Origin: Acanthosepion esculentum
Lineage: Eukaryota; Mollusca; Cephalopoda; Sepiida; Sepiidae
Assembly (NCBI GenBank): GCA_964036315.1
Contig: OZ038478.1
Location: 144,051,557-144,115,556 of the forward strand
Direction: 5' to 3'
DNA length: 64,000 bases
This document shows, piece after piece, positions 63,677 to 64,000 of the stretch; positions within the stretch are counted from its first letter, which is position 1, and each line of letters opens with the position of its first letter. Below the pieces are notes generated by a model. That model saw only the letters and a program-made list of their open reading frames with translations, searched no databases and had not been told where the DNA came from. Position numbers and translations under genes: made by a program.

Positions 63677-64000
63677 CCATCCCCCATCTATGGGTAAATA
63701 TTAGGACATACTGAGTTCTATAGTCTCGGAACATTTAAACATTCGAATTCAGCTTGGATCGAATGCATCTAGGATTGAGGAACCGGGAGCCGAGTTTGAA
63801 CTCTAGTCGTGTTCATTACAACCCTACCCTCCCTCCCCCATCTATGGGTAAATATTAGGACATACTGAGTTCTATAGTCTAGGAAAAGGATAACATTCGA
63901 ATTCAGCTTGGATCGAATGCATCTAGGATTGAGGAACCGGGAGCCGAGTTTGAACTCTAGTCGTGTTCATTACAACTCTACTCTCCCTCCCCCATCTATG
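63677..64000 (+). repeat. 5-monomer HOR, unit 4, cut by the window edge
   Basis: It opens with CCATCCCCC and GGAACATTT, then the ACCCTACCC/GGATAAC monomer, then 16 bases of a third. The array plainly continues beyond the window. Confidence 0.85.

Larger units (their letters stand above)
1..64000 (+). repeat. 154-bp satellite DNA, pure head-to-tail array (416 monomers plus 16 bases)
   Basis: Seen directly: the block beginning CCCTCCCCCATCTATGGG recurs every 154 bases from base 1 to base 63,985 with no interruption and no inversion. Following the phase through the window gives a net slippage of -80 bases, fully explained by 11 monomers of non-standard length. Neighbouring monomers usually differ at only a few positions. 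No unique DNA or mobile element insertion is visible. Known of such arrays: satellites of 150-180 bp are typical of eukaryotic centromeric and other heterochromatin. Inferred: a centromeric or heterochromatic location. The species and satellite family are not recognised, and a subtelomeric block is an alternative. Confidence 0.98.

Noticed and set aside
1..64000. CRISPR array
   Set aside because: The repeating unit is 154 bp with no variable spacers, and no cas genes are present; it is a plain tandem repeat.
1..64000. Telomere-type repeat (TTAGG occurs once per monomer)
   Set aside because: TTAGG occurs singly inside each 154-bp unit and is never in tandem, so it is coincidental.
1..64000. 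CENP-B box
   Set aside because: I compared the 17-bp pattern with TTCG and CGGG cores on both strands of the consensus. TTCGAATTC and ACCGGGAG do not fit the required spacing, so no strict box is claimed.
1..64000. G-quadruplex or i-motif from the C-rich monomer start
   Set aside because: Each monomer offers only two runs of three or more C's (CCC and CCCCC) next to each other, too few for an intramolecular four-run structure. The longest pure-C run (near 31,877 and 32,801) is a local variant.
1..64000. Inverted satellite blocks or palindromic array arms
   Set aside because: The phase of the plus-strand motif is continuous from base 1 to the end, so no segment is reversed.
1..64000. Prokaryotic or phage origin, or an array of tandem RNA genes
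   Set aside because: No coding sequence, promoters, rRNA or tRNA fold was recognised. A 64-kb array of non-coding 154-bp repeats with HORs is typical of eukaryotic chromosomes.

Overview
The whole 64,000-base window is one uninterrupted tandem array of a single 154-bp satellite DNA monomer. Every monomer lies head to tail on the same strand. I found no gene, RNA gene, transposon, CRISPR array or stretch of unique sequence. With the monomer phased to begin at base 1, the window holds 416 complete monomers plus 16 bases of the next. By hand count, 405 monomers are exactly 154 bp. The other 11 are 155 (one), 153 (six), 151 (two), 120 (one) and 119 bp (one). These indels sum to -80 and account exactly for the phase at the right edge. 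The consensus is about 43.5% GC (67 of 154 bases).

This kind of array indicates a nuclear eukaryotic chromosome, most likely centromeric, pericentromeric or other constitutive heterochromatin. A monomer near nucleosome length, homogenised copies, higher-order repeats (HORs) and lack of coding content all fit. The sequence does not tell me plant from animal and I do not recognise the satellite family. No strict CENP-B box is present in the consensus.

Layout. Domain I (1-24,025) is the most diverse. It mixes two alleles at monomer position 77 (A or C) and carries a tandem 14/12-monomer block pair, 35-36-monomer long-range repeats and a 25/26-monomer repeat. Domain II (24,026-30,336) is a 22-monomer (3,387-bp) unit followed by a partial second copy. 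Domain III (30,337-34,032) has a 6-monomer tandem duplication and a 15-monomer repeat. Domain IV (34,033-51,735) is a mosaic of two block types, here called X and Y, each present about three times at offsets of 16, 23, 41-43 and 99 monomers. Domain V (51,736-64,000) starts with a 9/10-monomer duplication carrying a 34-bp deletion, and ends in a young 5-monomer (770-bp) HOR, one copy of which has grown to 6.

Nothing acts as a gene network. The content is evolutionary: point variants arise in single monomers, are copied in blocks by unequal exchange, and spread regionally. Hybrid monomers at 27,412 and 35,265, a stepwise GGA to TTT replacement series, and a 34-bp microhomology deletion inherited by a later duplication preserve that history. 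The many 60-70-codon open frames are by-products of the repeat, not genes. All counts are by eye; a dot plot and a HOR-calling program would be the decisive checks.
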